The notes: a model not told the origin generated them from the sequence alone. DNA of 64,000 nucleotides from Enterococcus silesiacus (GCA_001465115.1 CP013614.1:2914001-2978000), one strand, 5' to 3'; shown: positions 19,861 to 27,526, counted from the first letter of the stretch. Numbers and translations are program-made.

Positions 19861-20180
19861 AAAGCTGAGCAGGCTCATTCAGCCTCGACAGGAAAATAGG
19901 AAATTATGACTGAGGTGTTTTTTGCCTCATTCATAATTTATCTTTTTCCCGAGAGGTTAGCCTGCGAAGCTAGATAGCATAAAAGCGGAACAAGCCGTTT
20001 AGCTCTGACAGAAAAATAGGAAAATATAACTAAGGTGTTTTTTGCCTTATTTATATTTTATCTTTTTTCCGAAGAGCTGGCTTGTGCAGCTAGATAGCAT
20101 AAAAGCGGAACAAATCGGTTAATCCTGTAGAAAATTAGGAAATTATAACTAAGGTGTTTTTCTTTATCTTCTTCCCAGAA
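19861..20180. repeat. three tandem family B palindromic repeats
   Basis: Three units repeat at an exact 120-bp period (near 19861, 19981 and 20101). Each holds an inner inverted repeat (GGAAAATATAACTAAGG...CCTTATTTATATTTTATC type) with a short T-rich loop and an outer stem (AGCTCTGAC...GAAGAGCTGG). Units 1 and 2 end with the same GCTAGATAGCATAAAAGCGG. The third is degenerate at its right end. A single further unit sits upstream of dnaA (43083-43195). The rest of 19838-20397 holds only AT-rich sequence. Confidence 0.85.
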
Positions 20181-20397
20181 ACTAGTCCGCAAAACTAATT
20201 TAGTTTTCAATGCTTCTATTATACACAAATATAGAAAATTTAAAATGGTAGGCGGTTTAGAGAGCGGTGAAAGATTGTCTGAAGTAGGATCAGAAGTAAT
20301 TACAATTTTTTTAAATTGAACATAAAAAATCAATTATTTGCAGTATTTTATCATGTCGCCTTTTCTTACAGTTTGGTGACTGGAAGGATGTGTTTTA

Positions 20398-20514
20398 ATG
20401 ATCGACATGTTATTTGCTCCCCTTGTTGTTGCTATAATTGCTGGTGTTGTTGTTGTTTTATTTGAACATTGGCTAAAAATCAAAACAATAAGTAGCTGTT
20501 CCAACGACATTTAG
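20398..20514 (+). CDS. Fst-family small membrane toxin (type I toxin-antitoxin)
   Basis: 38 residues: MIDMLFAPLVVAIIAGV, more hydrophobic residues, then FEHWLKIK and a short polar tail. A single membrane helix with an N-terminal AP(L/I) and a charged H-W-L end is the pattern of Fst/Lpt-like toxins of enterococcal and lactobacillar par loci, which disturb the membrane. The ATG follows GGAAGGATG. The gene is followed by a bidirectional terminator, and a short convergent antitoxin RNA can be modelled. Assigned from sequence pattern and layout; too short for certainty. Confidence 0.75.
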   Translation: MIDMLFAPLVVAIIAGVVVVLFEHWLKIKTISSCSNDI

Positions 20515-20520
20515 CCCAAA

Positions 20521-20560
20521 AGAACACCTCACGGCTCCAATTCGTGGGGTGTTTGTGTTT
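20521..20560. terminator. bidirectional terminator shared by toxin mRNA and antitoxin RNA
   Basis: The stem AACACCTCACG/CGTGGGGTGTT (20523-20533 with 20543-20553) has T-rich runs on both strands. A shared terminator between convergent RNAs is the standard layout of Fst/par loci. Confidence 0.75.
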
Positions 20561-20580
20561 TAATAACCGATACGTCTGAT
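20521..20580 (-). ncRNA. candidate antitoxin RNA (RNA II-like)
   Basis: A minus-strand promoter can be drawn (TTGCAT at 20612-20617, TATAAT at 20587-20592, spacer 19 bp, somewhat long), giving a ~60-nt RNA ending at the shared terminator. Its 5' part carries the complement of a 20-bp direct repeat (20556-20575) of the toxin start region (20391-20410), 16/20 identical with only transitions, so it could pair over the toxin start codon. Inferred from layout. Confidence 0.45.
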
Positions 20581-20638
20581 TACATTATTATAAAAACATA
20601 ATTCAGACCAAATGCAAATTGTATAAGTATTAACTTTT

Positions 20639-21055
20639 TTAATTCTGTTGTATCCATTGATCCATTGTTGTACACATTTCTTCTAGAAATTGCTGATCCT
20701 TTTGAATTCTACCAATTAAATGCATCATCTTTTTTCGTGCAAACATTTCATCATGAAAGTATCTATGATTTTCTACTGTAGAATTGCTAAATTGAGTTTC
20801 TAAACTTTCAAGTAACGCTTCAACAAAAAATAAACTACTGATTTCTTCGTCTATAGTCAGTGTTAAATGTTCGATTTTTTCCACTAACTTTTCAAATTTT
20901 TGTTCATAATGATCTACCAATAAATACTCATTCCAAGTAATTTCTTCAACATTGCCATCACAAGGGAACTGAAATCCTTTGATTGTTTTTACGATACTTT
21001 CTGCTCTTGCCCAACTTTCTTGCTCTGATAACTTTTGGTTTTTCATTTTTAACAT
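20639..21055 (-). CDS. uncharacterised 138-aa protein
   Basis: 138 residues, no motif that I recognise. It is charged, predicted to be largely helical, with Glu/Lys-rich segments (EQKFEKLVEKIEHLTLTIDEE) and no signal peptide or membrane segment. ATG follows GAGGAG by 7 bp. Its promoter (TTGTTC-17-TAAAAT on the minus strand, 21251-21279) is back to back with that of the HTH gene, giving a ~190-nt leader fully overlapped by an opposite-strand small RNA (21117-21188). The context suggests a regulated partner of the HTH protein; function unknown. Confidence 0.7.
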   Translation of the reverse strand: MLKMKNQKLSEQESWARAESIVKTIKGFQFPCDGNVEEITWNEYLLVDHYEQKFEKLVEKIEHLTLTIDEEISSLFFVEALLESLETQFSNSTVENHRYFHDEMFARKKMMHLIGRIQKDQQFLEEMCTTMDQWIQQN

Positions 21056-21116
21056 TTTATTCTCCTCTTTTCTCTTGATTGTTGATTTTCATCTTCTTTA
21101 GTGAGATAATGAGGAT

Positions 21117-21188
21117 ACAATGCCTCGTATCGGTAGATTTCAGGCTAGTCTTTGCTTAGGTCGTCAAACTGAAGCAAAGACTTTTTTT
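21117..21188 (+). ncRNA. candidate small RNA, antisense to the leader of the 138-aa gene
   Basis: A good promoter (TTGATT 21082-21087, 17-bp spacer, GATAAT 21105-21110) is followed about 72 nt later by a strong terminator (11-bp stem AGTCTTTGCTT/AAGCAAAGACT then seven T). No start codon with a ribosome site lies inside. A second hairpin (GATAC...GTATC, with GAGG...CCTC) forms the 5' half. Length and shape resemble type I antitoxin RNAs. Confidence 0.6.
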
Positions 21189-21250
21189 GTATCCAAACAT
21201 CAAACGTCCATAAAAATGAACAAAAAAAACATTATTTGTTCACTAAAATC

Positions 21251-21279
21251 ATTTTATCATATTTTTATATATTGAACAA
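21251..21279 (-). promoter_or_regulatory. promoter of the 138-aa gene
   Basis: On the minus strand TTGTTC (21274-21279), 17-bp spacer, TAAAAT (21251-21256). The -35 contains a GAACA/TGTTC half-site shared with the divergent promoter. Confidence 0.55.
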
Positions 21280-21288
21280 CTTTTTTTA

Positions 21289-21317
21289 TTGATGTTCATT
21301 AAAAAGAACATTATACT
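21289..21317 (+). promoter_or_regulatory. promoter and likely operator of the HTH gene
   Basis: TTGATG (21289-21294), 17-bp spacer, TATACT (21312-21317). The spacer contains the inverted repeat TGTTC-N8-GAACA, and further GAACA/TGTTC half-sites occur at about 21215, 21237 and 21274. This fits autorepression by the HTH protein. Confidence 0.6.
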
Positions 21318-21334
21318 TAATTTGGAGGTGCTAT

Positions 21335-22210
21335 ATGAAAAATAAACTCTATACTTTATTAAAAGAAAAAAATGTTAGTATTAGTGAGCTTAGTAATAAA
21401 ACAGGACTATCACGTACCACACTTACTGCATTAACCAAAGATGATATTTTATTAAGCAAAACAAAAGTTGGAACTTTAGAAACTATCGCTAAAGCTCTTA
21501 ATACATTTGTTTGTGATATTACTAATGAGAATTTTCAAGTTAAGATAGAACATCTATTAAGAGTAAGTCAAGATGACTTTCTAAAATTTTTTTCTAAAGA
21601 ACCTAATTTCAAACATGTAGATGATTTAGCTTTTATCTATGTCGTAAAATTAGCCGTTTACACAGAAAGTGCAAAAAAAATTCTATATTTATCACTAAGT
21701 ACTTACTATTTGCGTTTTTCTGAAATAGCAGAAATTTGGGATAGTTTAGATAATAATTATAGAAAATCAGATTGTCCTCAAACATTCTCCGTTAATATTA
21801 TGGATGATATTGACTTTTTACTTTTGAAAAAACAACATTCCAATTTTATTAAAGATTTAAATATCAATCCCTCTCAAGATTTAATTACAGAATATGATTT
21901 AATAAAATATAATCTTTTTCCTGTTATATTTGAATCGTTAGGAGAACGATTAAAAAAAGAATTCCTTTCTTTAAATAAAGAAATCTTAAATTACTATAAA
22001 AACGATGAAATTTGGATGCCAGATCTTGTCATTTTTAACTTGGAAACAATAGTAAATGGATGTGACATTGAAATTAATCTCTTACCTAACTATGAAATAG
22101 AGGTCCCTTTCATTTATGGATATTCTTTCTCTTCAAAGAAAGTTATCCAACCAAAGATTTTAAAAAATACGATCTTGACTGGATATGATGGTTGGAAACA
22201 TAGACGGTAA
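21335..22210 (+). CDS. XRE-type helix-turn-helix regulator with unknown C-terminal domain
   Basis: 291 residues. Residues 1-65 are a Cro/CI-like HTH (LLKEKNVSISELSNKTGLSR...TVGTLETIAKALN type). The remaining ~220 residues are hydrophilic, AT-rich coded and match no family that I know. ATG is preceded by GGAGG. It is divergent from the 138-aa gene with a shared operator region, and followed by a strong bidirectional terminator. Likely a repressor of itself and of the divergent gene; what its large C-terminal domain senses is unknown. Confidence 0.75.
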   Translation: MKNKLYTLLKEKNVSISELSNKTGLSRTTLTALTKDDILLSKTKVGTLETIAKALNTFVCDITNENFQVKIEHLLRVSQDDFLKFFSKEPNFKHVDDLAFIYVVKLAVYTESAKKILYLSLSTYYLRFSEIAEIWDSLDNNYRKSDCPQTFSVNIMDDIDFLLLKKQHSNFIKDLNINPSQDLITEYDLIKYNLFPVIFESLGERLKKEFLSLNKEILNYYKNDEIWMPDLVIFNLETIVNGCDIEINLLPNYEIEVPFIYGYSFSSKKVIQPKILKNTILTGYDGWKHRR

Positions 22211-22262
22211 AAAAATTCCTTGATACAAGTAAAAAACTTAACTTGTATCAAGGAATTTTTAT
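22209..22262. terminator. bidirectional terminator after the HTH gene
   Basis: A 20-bp stem (AAAAATTCCTTGATACAAGT and complement) around an AAAAAACTTA loop, with A/T runs on both sides. Confidence 0.85.
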
Positions 22263-22360
22263 CAATTAAAATACAGAAATTAAGCGATAAATCATACAAA
22301 CAACACGGAATTCGGACATAAAAGGTATGAATAACTTATCCAATATTAAGTCTTAGCTAT

Positions 22361-22831
22361 TTATTCATAACTTTTCATGATCTTCTCGTGTTGCTTATAG
22401 GCTTTTAGTATCTCTAGCTTTAGCGACTCATCTGAACCATAATCACCATTAAGCATACTAACTATTATCTTTTTACACAAATCTACTGACATAGCATTCG
22501 AAGCCACTAACACAACAAATCGCTCCATTTCTATTACAAATTCTGCTACAATTCCACTATAACCATTAAAAATTAAAAATGCTGTTGATAAAGCAATAGC
22601 ACTCCTCTTATTTCCATCTTGAAAACAATGAAATTTGGCTATACTTAGAAATAAGTGAGTTAATTTGTCTTCAAATTCTGGATAATATAAATCATTTTGT
22701 ATATGCTCTAATACACTTTGGAGCGATCCTGGATTTATAACCCCATTGTATGTATTATCACTGATTTTCATTGTATTATTATATATTTCATGAACTGCCT
22801 TCTCATCTAAATACCACAAACAATCTTTCAT
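22361..22831 (-). CDS. Fic/Doc-family toxin-like protein
   Basis: 156 residues. The Fic motif HCFQDGNKRSA spans residues 68-78 (H-x-F-x-D-G-N-K-R), preceded by the typical helix KLTHLFLSIAKF. It has the size of Doc but keeps the Gly of AMP-transferring Fic enzymes instead of the Doc-type Ala, so either nucleotide transfer or kinase activity is possible. It starts 1 bp after the RhuM-like gene, so the two are translationally linked. No inhibitory (S/T)xxxE(G/N) motif is evident within it, so the partner protein could be its antidote. Confidence 0.85.
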   Translation of the reverse strand: MKDCLWYLDEKAVHEIYNNTMKISDNTYNGVINPGSLQSVLEHIQNDLYYPEFEDKLTHLFLSIAKFHCFQDGNKRSAIALSTAFLIFNGYSGIVAEFVIEMERFVVLVASNAMSVDLCKKIIVSMLNGDYGSDESLKLEILKAYKQHEKIMKSYE

Positions 22832-22832
22832 A

Positions 22833-23843
22833 TCATCTATCCTTCAAGCGCTTGAAGACATCCTGCATTTTGTCTAGTCTTTCATTTAGTTCCATACTTT
22901 TTTCTCCAATAAACCGTTCATATTCTCCCTCATCAATCGGAACAATATAATCTTCAAGAGACTCATGCATTGCATTTCTAAAAACAAAATCCCTACTAGC
23001 CATCTTCATTCTTGCCTTTGCAATTAGAGGTTTCCATAAAGGCATACTACTAAATTCTTTTATAATTTCATTCAATTCTTGCGGTGTAATTTTTTGATTT
23101 CCTTTTTCTAAATATTTCCTTTTCATACAATCTGCTAAGCCACTTTCATATGATGAGACTAAATCAATTATCTCCGAGTACATTGTCTCTCTTACCCTAT
23201 CATTATTACTAAGTTTTAATATCTTCTTGTATTCTTTTGCACGCTCTTTAAATATCGATTGATATATTTTATCTGTGTACACAGCATATTTTACTGGCCC
23301 CATTTCCAAATAATTATTTAATGCATCTGTATATTGTTTACGATAATTTTCGTTAATAAAAGCGGATTTAATATAATCTTCATCTCGTTGATTGATATAT
23401 TTTGTATTCCCACCAACTTGTTTATTCATCACGTCAATCACGATATCTAATATTGTATTTCTTACAGCTTTAGCTTGATCACTATTTTGAAGTAGCATTG
23501 CATAGTTGAGCAACGTTCGAAAGCTTGACACGCTTAGGTTCACCACTTTGTGACCGACATCAATGTCGGTCACTTCAGCAGCGTTCTTCTTAAACTCTTG
23601 TAGTTTTTTCCCAGATAACATTTTTAGGTCATTACCTTCTAGCTCTTGCCTATTATCTTCTGTAACTCTTTCAATAGTTCTTATATCAACATCAAAAAAA
23701 GACGATACCTGTTGTCTTGTATAATAAATGATACCGTCCATTTCAATGCCAGATAAATTGAACTGCTTTTCTGCTTCTTTCATCGCTAATCTATTGTTTA
23801 AAATATTTTGTCTTTCTAATTTAGAATCTGATAATTCAGCCAT
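22833..23843 (-). CDS. RhuM-like DNA-binding protein, partner of Fic
   Basis: 336 residues. The segment IIYYTRQQVSSFFDVDIRTIERV...NRQELEGNDLKMLSG...LNYAMLLQNSDQAKAVRNTILDIV is characteristic of RhuM-type putative DNA-binding proteins found in islands and phages. ATG is preceded by AGGAGG and a TATAAT box lies about 30 bp upstream. RhuM homologues are often encoded just before Fic/Doc proteins, and the likely role is antitoxin or autoregulator. The second half is helical and of unknown function. Confidence 0.75.
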   Translation of the reverse strand: MAELSDSKLERQNILNNRLAMKEAEKQFNLSGIEMDGIIYYTRQQVSSFFDVDIRTIERVTEDNRQELEGNDLKMLSGKKLQEFKKNAAEVTDIDVGHKVVNLSVSSFRTLLNYAMLLQNSDQAKAVRNTILDIVIDVMNKQVGGNTKYINQRDEDYIKSAFINENYRKQYTDALNNYLEMGPVKYAVYTDKIYQSIFKERAKEYKKILKLSNNDRVRETMYSEIIDLVSSYESGLADCMKRKYLEKGNQKITPQELNEIIKEFSSMPLWKPLIAKARMKMASRDFVFRNAMHESLEDYIVPIDEGEYERFIGEKSMELNERLDKMQDVFKRLKDR

Positions 23844-24024
23844 AAGTATACCTCCTCGTAATGTATTATAACGAAACTACTTGAATTTTTTAATTTCAAT
23901 TACTTGCAATTTTATTTAGATGGTAATTATCTTAATTCTAACACAGCAAAGCTCAACTACAACATTCCACTTGTTATGACATATTATCTTCAATATGTTA
24001 ACAAGATAAAATCAACTAACTTCT

Positions 24025-24426
24025 TTAAAGTCTTTCCGCCATAGAAGATAATGGCATAACCTCTAATCTCAACTGACTCATCGCTTGAGAGTATATTTTG
24101 CCACCATTACCTTCAATCATTTTACCTGCACTTCCCGTAATCTTCTCTAAATGAACTGTTGCACCAAAAAATTTCTCTACGGCTTGCCTTTTTACTTGAT
24201 CTAATTCTGGCTGTAATTCATTCTTCTTACTCACGCATTTAGCACGTAATGCAACTAACTGTAATCTTTTTTTCTCTTTCTTTTGATAATCTGCTAACTG
24301 CATTTTATACAACGTCAGAACAGCAGTATTTGGTTCTTTCAATCCAGATTCAAACGTAATTTTTTGTTGCAGGTTTGAAATCGTATCACCATACGACTCG
24401 CCACCTAAATTTAATAAATCATCCAT
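24025..24426 (-). CDS. 133-aa helical protein downstream of the lipase (possible secretion helper)
   Basis: 133 residues from the ATG at 24426 (9 nt after AGGAG); the open frame begins at a GTG that overlaps the ribosome site and is less likely. Mostly helical (QKITFESGLKEPNTAVLTLY, then a Lys/Glu-rich helix at ~45-95), with no signal peptide or Cys. Small helical helper proteins accompany LXG- and lipase-type substrates of the type VII secretion system, and this is my best guess from position. No sequence motif proves it. Confidence 0.55.
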   Translation of the reverse strand: MDDLLNLGGESYGDTISNLQQKITFESGLKEPNTAVLTLYKMQLADYQKKEKKRLQLVALRAKCVSKKNELQPELDQVKRQAVEKFFGATVHLEKITGSAGKMIEGNGGKIYSQAMSQLRLEVMPLSSMAERL

Positions 24427-24437
24427 ACATAACACTC

Positions 24438-24509
24438 CTAAAAAAATACTTTATCGAACATACCTCTCGTGTAGGCATCAGCTTCTTCCGCTATTTTTGC
24501 TGACGACAT
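24438..24509 (-). CDS. 23-codon open frame between lipase and helper gene
   Basis: MSSAKIAEEADAYTRGMFDK and three more residues, then a stop. It begins 6 bp after the lipase stop, with AAGG a few bases upstream. It could be a real short peptide, or the 5' remnant of a WXG100-like or other helper gene, since the composition resembles the start of such proteins. Weakly supported. Confidence 0.3.
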   Translation of the reverse strand: MSSAKIAEEADAYTRGMFDKVFF

Positions 24510-24515
24510 TAATTG

Positions 24516-25553
24516 TTACGCCTTTTCTTCTATTTTCATAGATACAGTATCGATTGATTGAAATAATTCTTCCGCAATACTTTCATCTATCAAAGAAACA
24601 TTCATTCCGCTTCCATGAGGAAAAATTGATTTTAAGACATCTTCAATTTCATGATGCTCCAACTCAGAAAACTCTTCATTTCCGATAATTTCACTTCTCA
24701 TTCGTTCTATTTCATCTACTTCAAAATCTATGTATTTCAACAAAATACGCTTCATATCTTGGTACTCTTCCCCAATCAATCCGTGAATACCAGCAGTATC
24801 TCGCATAAATTCTGGGGAAAACATGACATTAATTGCACCATCTTTCCTGAAAATATTTCTAAATGTATTCGTCATATGACTAGCAATTAGCACATCTAAT
24901 GATTCGCTATCGACTAAAAAGCATTTCCCAATTCGCTTGCCTTTTGGTATATAACCAACAGGATCCCAAGAATGACGGTAATCAACAATTTTATTGTCAT
25001 AGTAACCAGTATCAACTTTCACTTGATAATCTTTTGGTAATAGTCGATAAGCTCTTGCAGAAGCATAGGTCACTGCTTGTTTATCTTTTAAGACAGCCAT
25101 GTATTGTGCTAAAGCACCACCTAGACTATGACCTGTAAAATCATAACTTTTTGTCTCGTTATCCCGTAAAGTTTCATCAACAAAGTTTTCATACCCTAGA
25201 AATTGATTACTTACTCTATTTGCTAGTGAGTCATTGGCGTCTTTAATTTCAGAAGGTTTGAAACCTATTCCCAATGTAGAAAGATTTTGTTCCCAATCAA
25301 TTGCACTACTTGTTCCTCTTGAAACAAAAGTTATATTTGTATACTCCTTTATTTTTCCTGATAGCATGTCTTGGTATTCTTTATCTGAAACAACTGCGAT
25401 TCCTTGAAGATCACTTACTGAATGATCGACTGAGTTTATAACTCGCCAAATGGTATTATCTGACAACCTGATAGGACTTCCAATTTTCAAACTCTCATTA
25501 TCGTAGGCTTTTTCTGATAAACCAAAATATTGTTCATCTGTTAGTTGTACCAT
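24516..25553 (-). CDS. class 3 lipase-like toxin, probable type VII secretion substrate
   Basis: 345 residues from the ATG at 25553 (AGGAGG 7 bp upstream); the longer frame adds 46 residues through the promoter region and is rejected. The nucleophile motif GHSLGGALAQ places Ser at 143; Asp197 (SWDPVG) and His226 (ASHMTN) fit a class 3 lipase triad. There is no signal peptide. About 110 residues at the C-terminus are helical. S. aureus TslA is a T7SS lipase with a lipase domain first and a secretion domain last, and its immunity proteins are DUF1433 proteins; the divergent gene here encodes such a protein. Confidence 0.75.
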   Translation of the reverse strand: MVQLTDEQYFGLSEKAYDNESLKIGSPIRLSDNTIWRVINSVDHSVSDLQGIAVVSDKEYQDMLSGKIKEYTNITFVSRGTSSAIDWEQNLSTLGIGFKPSEIKDANDSLANRVSNQFLGYENFVDETLRDNETKSYDFTGHSLGGALAQYMAVLKDKQAVTYASARAYRLLPKDYQVKVDTGYYDNKIVDYRHSWDPVGYIPKGKRIGKCFLVDSESLDVLIASHMTNTFRNIFRKDGAINVMFSPEFMRDTAGIHGLIGEEYQDMKRILLKYIDFEVDEIERMRSEIIGNEEFSELEHHEIEDVLKSIFPHGSGMNVSLIDESIAEELFQSIDTVSMKIEEKA

Positions 25554-25573
25554 ATCCCGACCTCCTGTATAAT
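25545..25573 (+). promoter_or_regulatory. promoter of the immunity-like gene
   Basis: TTGTAC (25545-25550), 17-bp spacer and TATAAT (25568-25573). It overlaps the start of the divergent lipase gene, so the two genes may be regulated together or interfere. Confidence 0.65.
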
Positions 25574-25605
25574 TAAATCGACTAATAGTATAACATGGGG
25601 TGGCT

Positions 25606-26013
25606 ATGAAAAAGAATAAAATTACTATTTTAATTTTAATAATTTTAATTTTGATAACAGGGGGGCTCTTTATGGGGAAAAATAAAGACATCGATATACA
25701 AAAAAAAAGAATCGAAGAATATGTACGGTATAATTACAACAATATTGAATCAATAACATTCACAGATTCAAAAAAAGTGCCAACTGGTAGTACGTATGTT
25801 CATGGTTACATAAATGAAAAAAAGAATTTAAGTTTCTCTGCTTGGCTGACACCAAATACGTTTGAAGGAGAATTTACTAATAGCCCGGAGCTCGATCAAT
25901 TAAGTAAATATGAAAAGAATAAACTTCCAAACGAAATTGAAAAAGAACAACAAGTAGAAGAAAATAACATAAATCAATCCTCCACTTGGTTTTCTGATAA
26001 ATATAGTCAATAA
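25606..26013 (+). CDS. DUF1433-like membrane-anchored immunity protein
   Basis: 135 residues from the ATG at 25606 (a GTG two codons earlier is possible). An N-terminal hydrophobic segment (residues 7-24) anchors the protein; unlike the staphylococcal DUF1433 lipoproteins there is no lipobox Cys. The following QKKRIEEYVRYNYNNIESIT...STYVHGYINEKKNLSFSA is the DUF1433 pattern. The tail is rich in Glu/Asn/Gln. Its placement divergent to the lipase gene suggests that it protects the producer from the lipase outside the membrane. Confidence 0.7.
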   Translation: MKKNKITILILIILILITGGLFMGKNKDIDIQKKRIEEYVRYNYNNIESITFTDSKKVPTGSTYVHGYINEKKNLSFSAWLTPNTFEGEFTNSPELDQLSKYEKNKLPNEIEKEQQVEENNINQSSTWFSDKYSQ

Positions 26014-26024
26014 GGTTATTATGA

Positions 26025-26072
26025 AAAATAAAAGTAGCTAAGCTTACGATCCAGCTTAGCTACTTTTATTTT
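26025..26072. terminator. bidirectional terminator, immunity gene and YccF gene
   Basis: A 20-bp perfect stem (AAAATAAAAGTAGCTAAGCT and complement) with an 8-nt loop between two convergent genes; it overlaps the 3' end of the YccF gene. Confidence 0.85.
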
Positions 26073-26454
26073 ATTCCATGTAAGTGCTATTTGTAGGTAC
26101 CACTTGCGCTCCAAACGGCATCAATGCTAGCTTAGCTAGTTTAAATGATTGCATCCCAAATGGTATTCCGATAATTGTCACACATAAAATAACTCCGCTG
26201 ACGCAATGTCCTACCGCCAACCAAAAACCACTGAAAACCAGCCAAAGGATATTCACTAAAAACGAGGTTGTACTCGTGCTATATACAACTCTTTTTCCAA
26301 ATGGCCAAAAGCTCAACCCTGCAAGCTTGAAACACTGTAACCCAATCGGAATTCCAACAATTGTAATACACCAAAAAATTCCAGCTAAAAGCCATGTCAA
26401 ACCACCAAAGAAGCCTCCAAAAATAAACCAAATAATATTACCTAGACAACCCAT
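26071..26454 (-). CDS. YccF domain membrane protein
   Basis: 127 residues. Two internal repeats, each with a membrane segment followed by CITIVGIPIGLQCFKLA / CVTIIGIPFGMQSFKLA, are the YccF signature. The ends face the cytoplasm by charge (WPFGKRVV, MPFGAQVV). Members occur widely, sometimes with DUF-type stress genes, and the function is unknown. Monocistronic. A good, full-length family member. Confidence 0.9.
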   Translation of the reverse strand: MGCLGNIIWFIFGGFFGGLTWLLAGIFWCITIVGIPIGLQCFKLAGLSFWPFGKRVVYSTSTTSFLVNILWLVFSGFWLAVGHCVSGVILCVTIIGIPFGMQSFKLAKLALMPFGAQVVPTNSTYME

Positions 26455-26657
26455 TCTTAATTCCTACTTTCTTCTTAATTCATTATAAAAATAAATTATA
26501 CTACAAAATTAGAAATTAAACCTTCGCTTTATGCATAAAATTATCTGTTCTTTTTTCGAAAGACTCTCCTGCAAACTATTGATAAAGTAGCTGTATTGAA
26601 TAAAAAAATACACAGTCTTTATTCAATAGAATTGTAGATAAATAGGAGCTGGATAAG

Positions 26658-27422
26658 ATGAAAAAATTAACGAACAAAATAGCTTTAGTCACGGGAGCAA
26701 GTAGAGGGATCGGTCGTAGCATTGCGCGACGTTTAGCAAAAGAAGGGGCATTTGTCATCGTTCACTATGCGAGAAAAGAAGATGAGGCAAAAGCAGTTGT
26801 TCAACAAATTAAACAGGAAGGTGGTGAAGCTTGCCTGATTGGAGCAGATTTTAGTACACTAGCTGGGATTCAAACATTTTATGAAACATTGGATCGAACA
26901 CTTTATAAAAATAAAAATACGCAAAAAATCGATATTCTTGTCAATAATGCTGGAATTGGTCAAGTAGTGGGTTTAGAAGAATCCACTGAGAGCTCTTTCG
27001 ATGAAGTGATGCAGTTAAACGTTAAAGCACCCTTTTTTGTTACACAAGAAGCTTTACCTCGATTGAATAATAAAGGACGCATTATTAACATTTCGTCCTT
27101 TGTTACACGCGTAGCTTCTCCGGACGTATTTACTTACAGTATGTCTAAAGGAGCGATTGATACATTTACCCTTCTTTTAGCTAAGCAATTAGGATCTCGT
27201 GCCATTACAGTCAACGCAATTCAACCTGGTATTATCAATACTGAAATGAATGCTGACACCTTAAAAAATCCCGAAGGACAAAAATATGTATCCAGTTTAT
27301 CCATCTTTAATCGTTTGGGTGAACCAGAAGATATTGCTGATATTACAGCATTTTTAGCTTCTGATGATAGTCGCTGGGTTACAGGACAGCTAATAGATGC
27401 AAGTGGTGGAACGCATTTATAA
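26658..27422 (+). CDS. short-chain dehydrogenase/reductase
   Basis: 254 residues. TGASRGIGRSIARRLAKEG is the nucleotide-binding loop (residues ~14-32), NNAG and YSMSKGAID (catalytic Tyr-x-x-x-Lys, near 165) are intact, with Ser in NISSFVTR. The end SDDSRWVTGQLIDASGG is the classic SDR C-terminus. Likely NADP-dependent from the R after GAS, but the substrate is unknown. It is followed by the thioesterase gene after ~100 bp. Confidence 0.9.
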   Translation: MKKLTNKIALVTGASRGIGRSIARRLAKEGAFVIVHYARKEDEAKAVVQQIKQEGGEACLIGADFSTLAGIQTFYETLDRTLYKNKNTQKIDILVNNAGIGQVVGLEESTESSFDEVMQLNVKAPFFVTQEALPRLNNKGRIINISSFVTRVASPDVFTYSMSKGAIDTFTLLLAKQLGSRAITVNAIQPGIINTEMNADTLKNPEGQKYVSSLSIFNRLGEPEDIADITAFLASDDSRWVTGQLIDASGGTHL

Positions 27423-27526
27423 TTTATAATAATGATTAGTTGCACGATTAAAACGGCTAGCATATACGATCCATAATTCACCTATGGTATACTTAAATAA
27501 CAAAGATAAGGAAAGGATCGATTTTA

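Noticed and set aside
19861-20180. Possible CRISPR array
   Set aside because: Units are 120 bp, palindromic and diverged along their whole length; no short constant repeats with unique spacers.
25554-25691. 46-residue extension of the lipase, looking like a hydrophobic leader
   Set aside because: It is read through the divergent promoter and the opposite gene's start; the ATG at 25553 has an ideal ribosome site.
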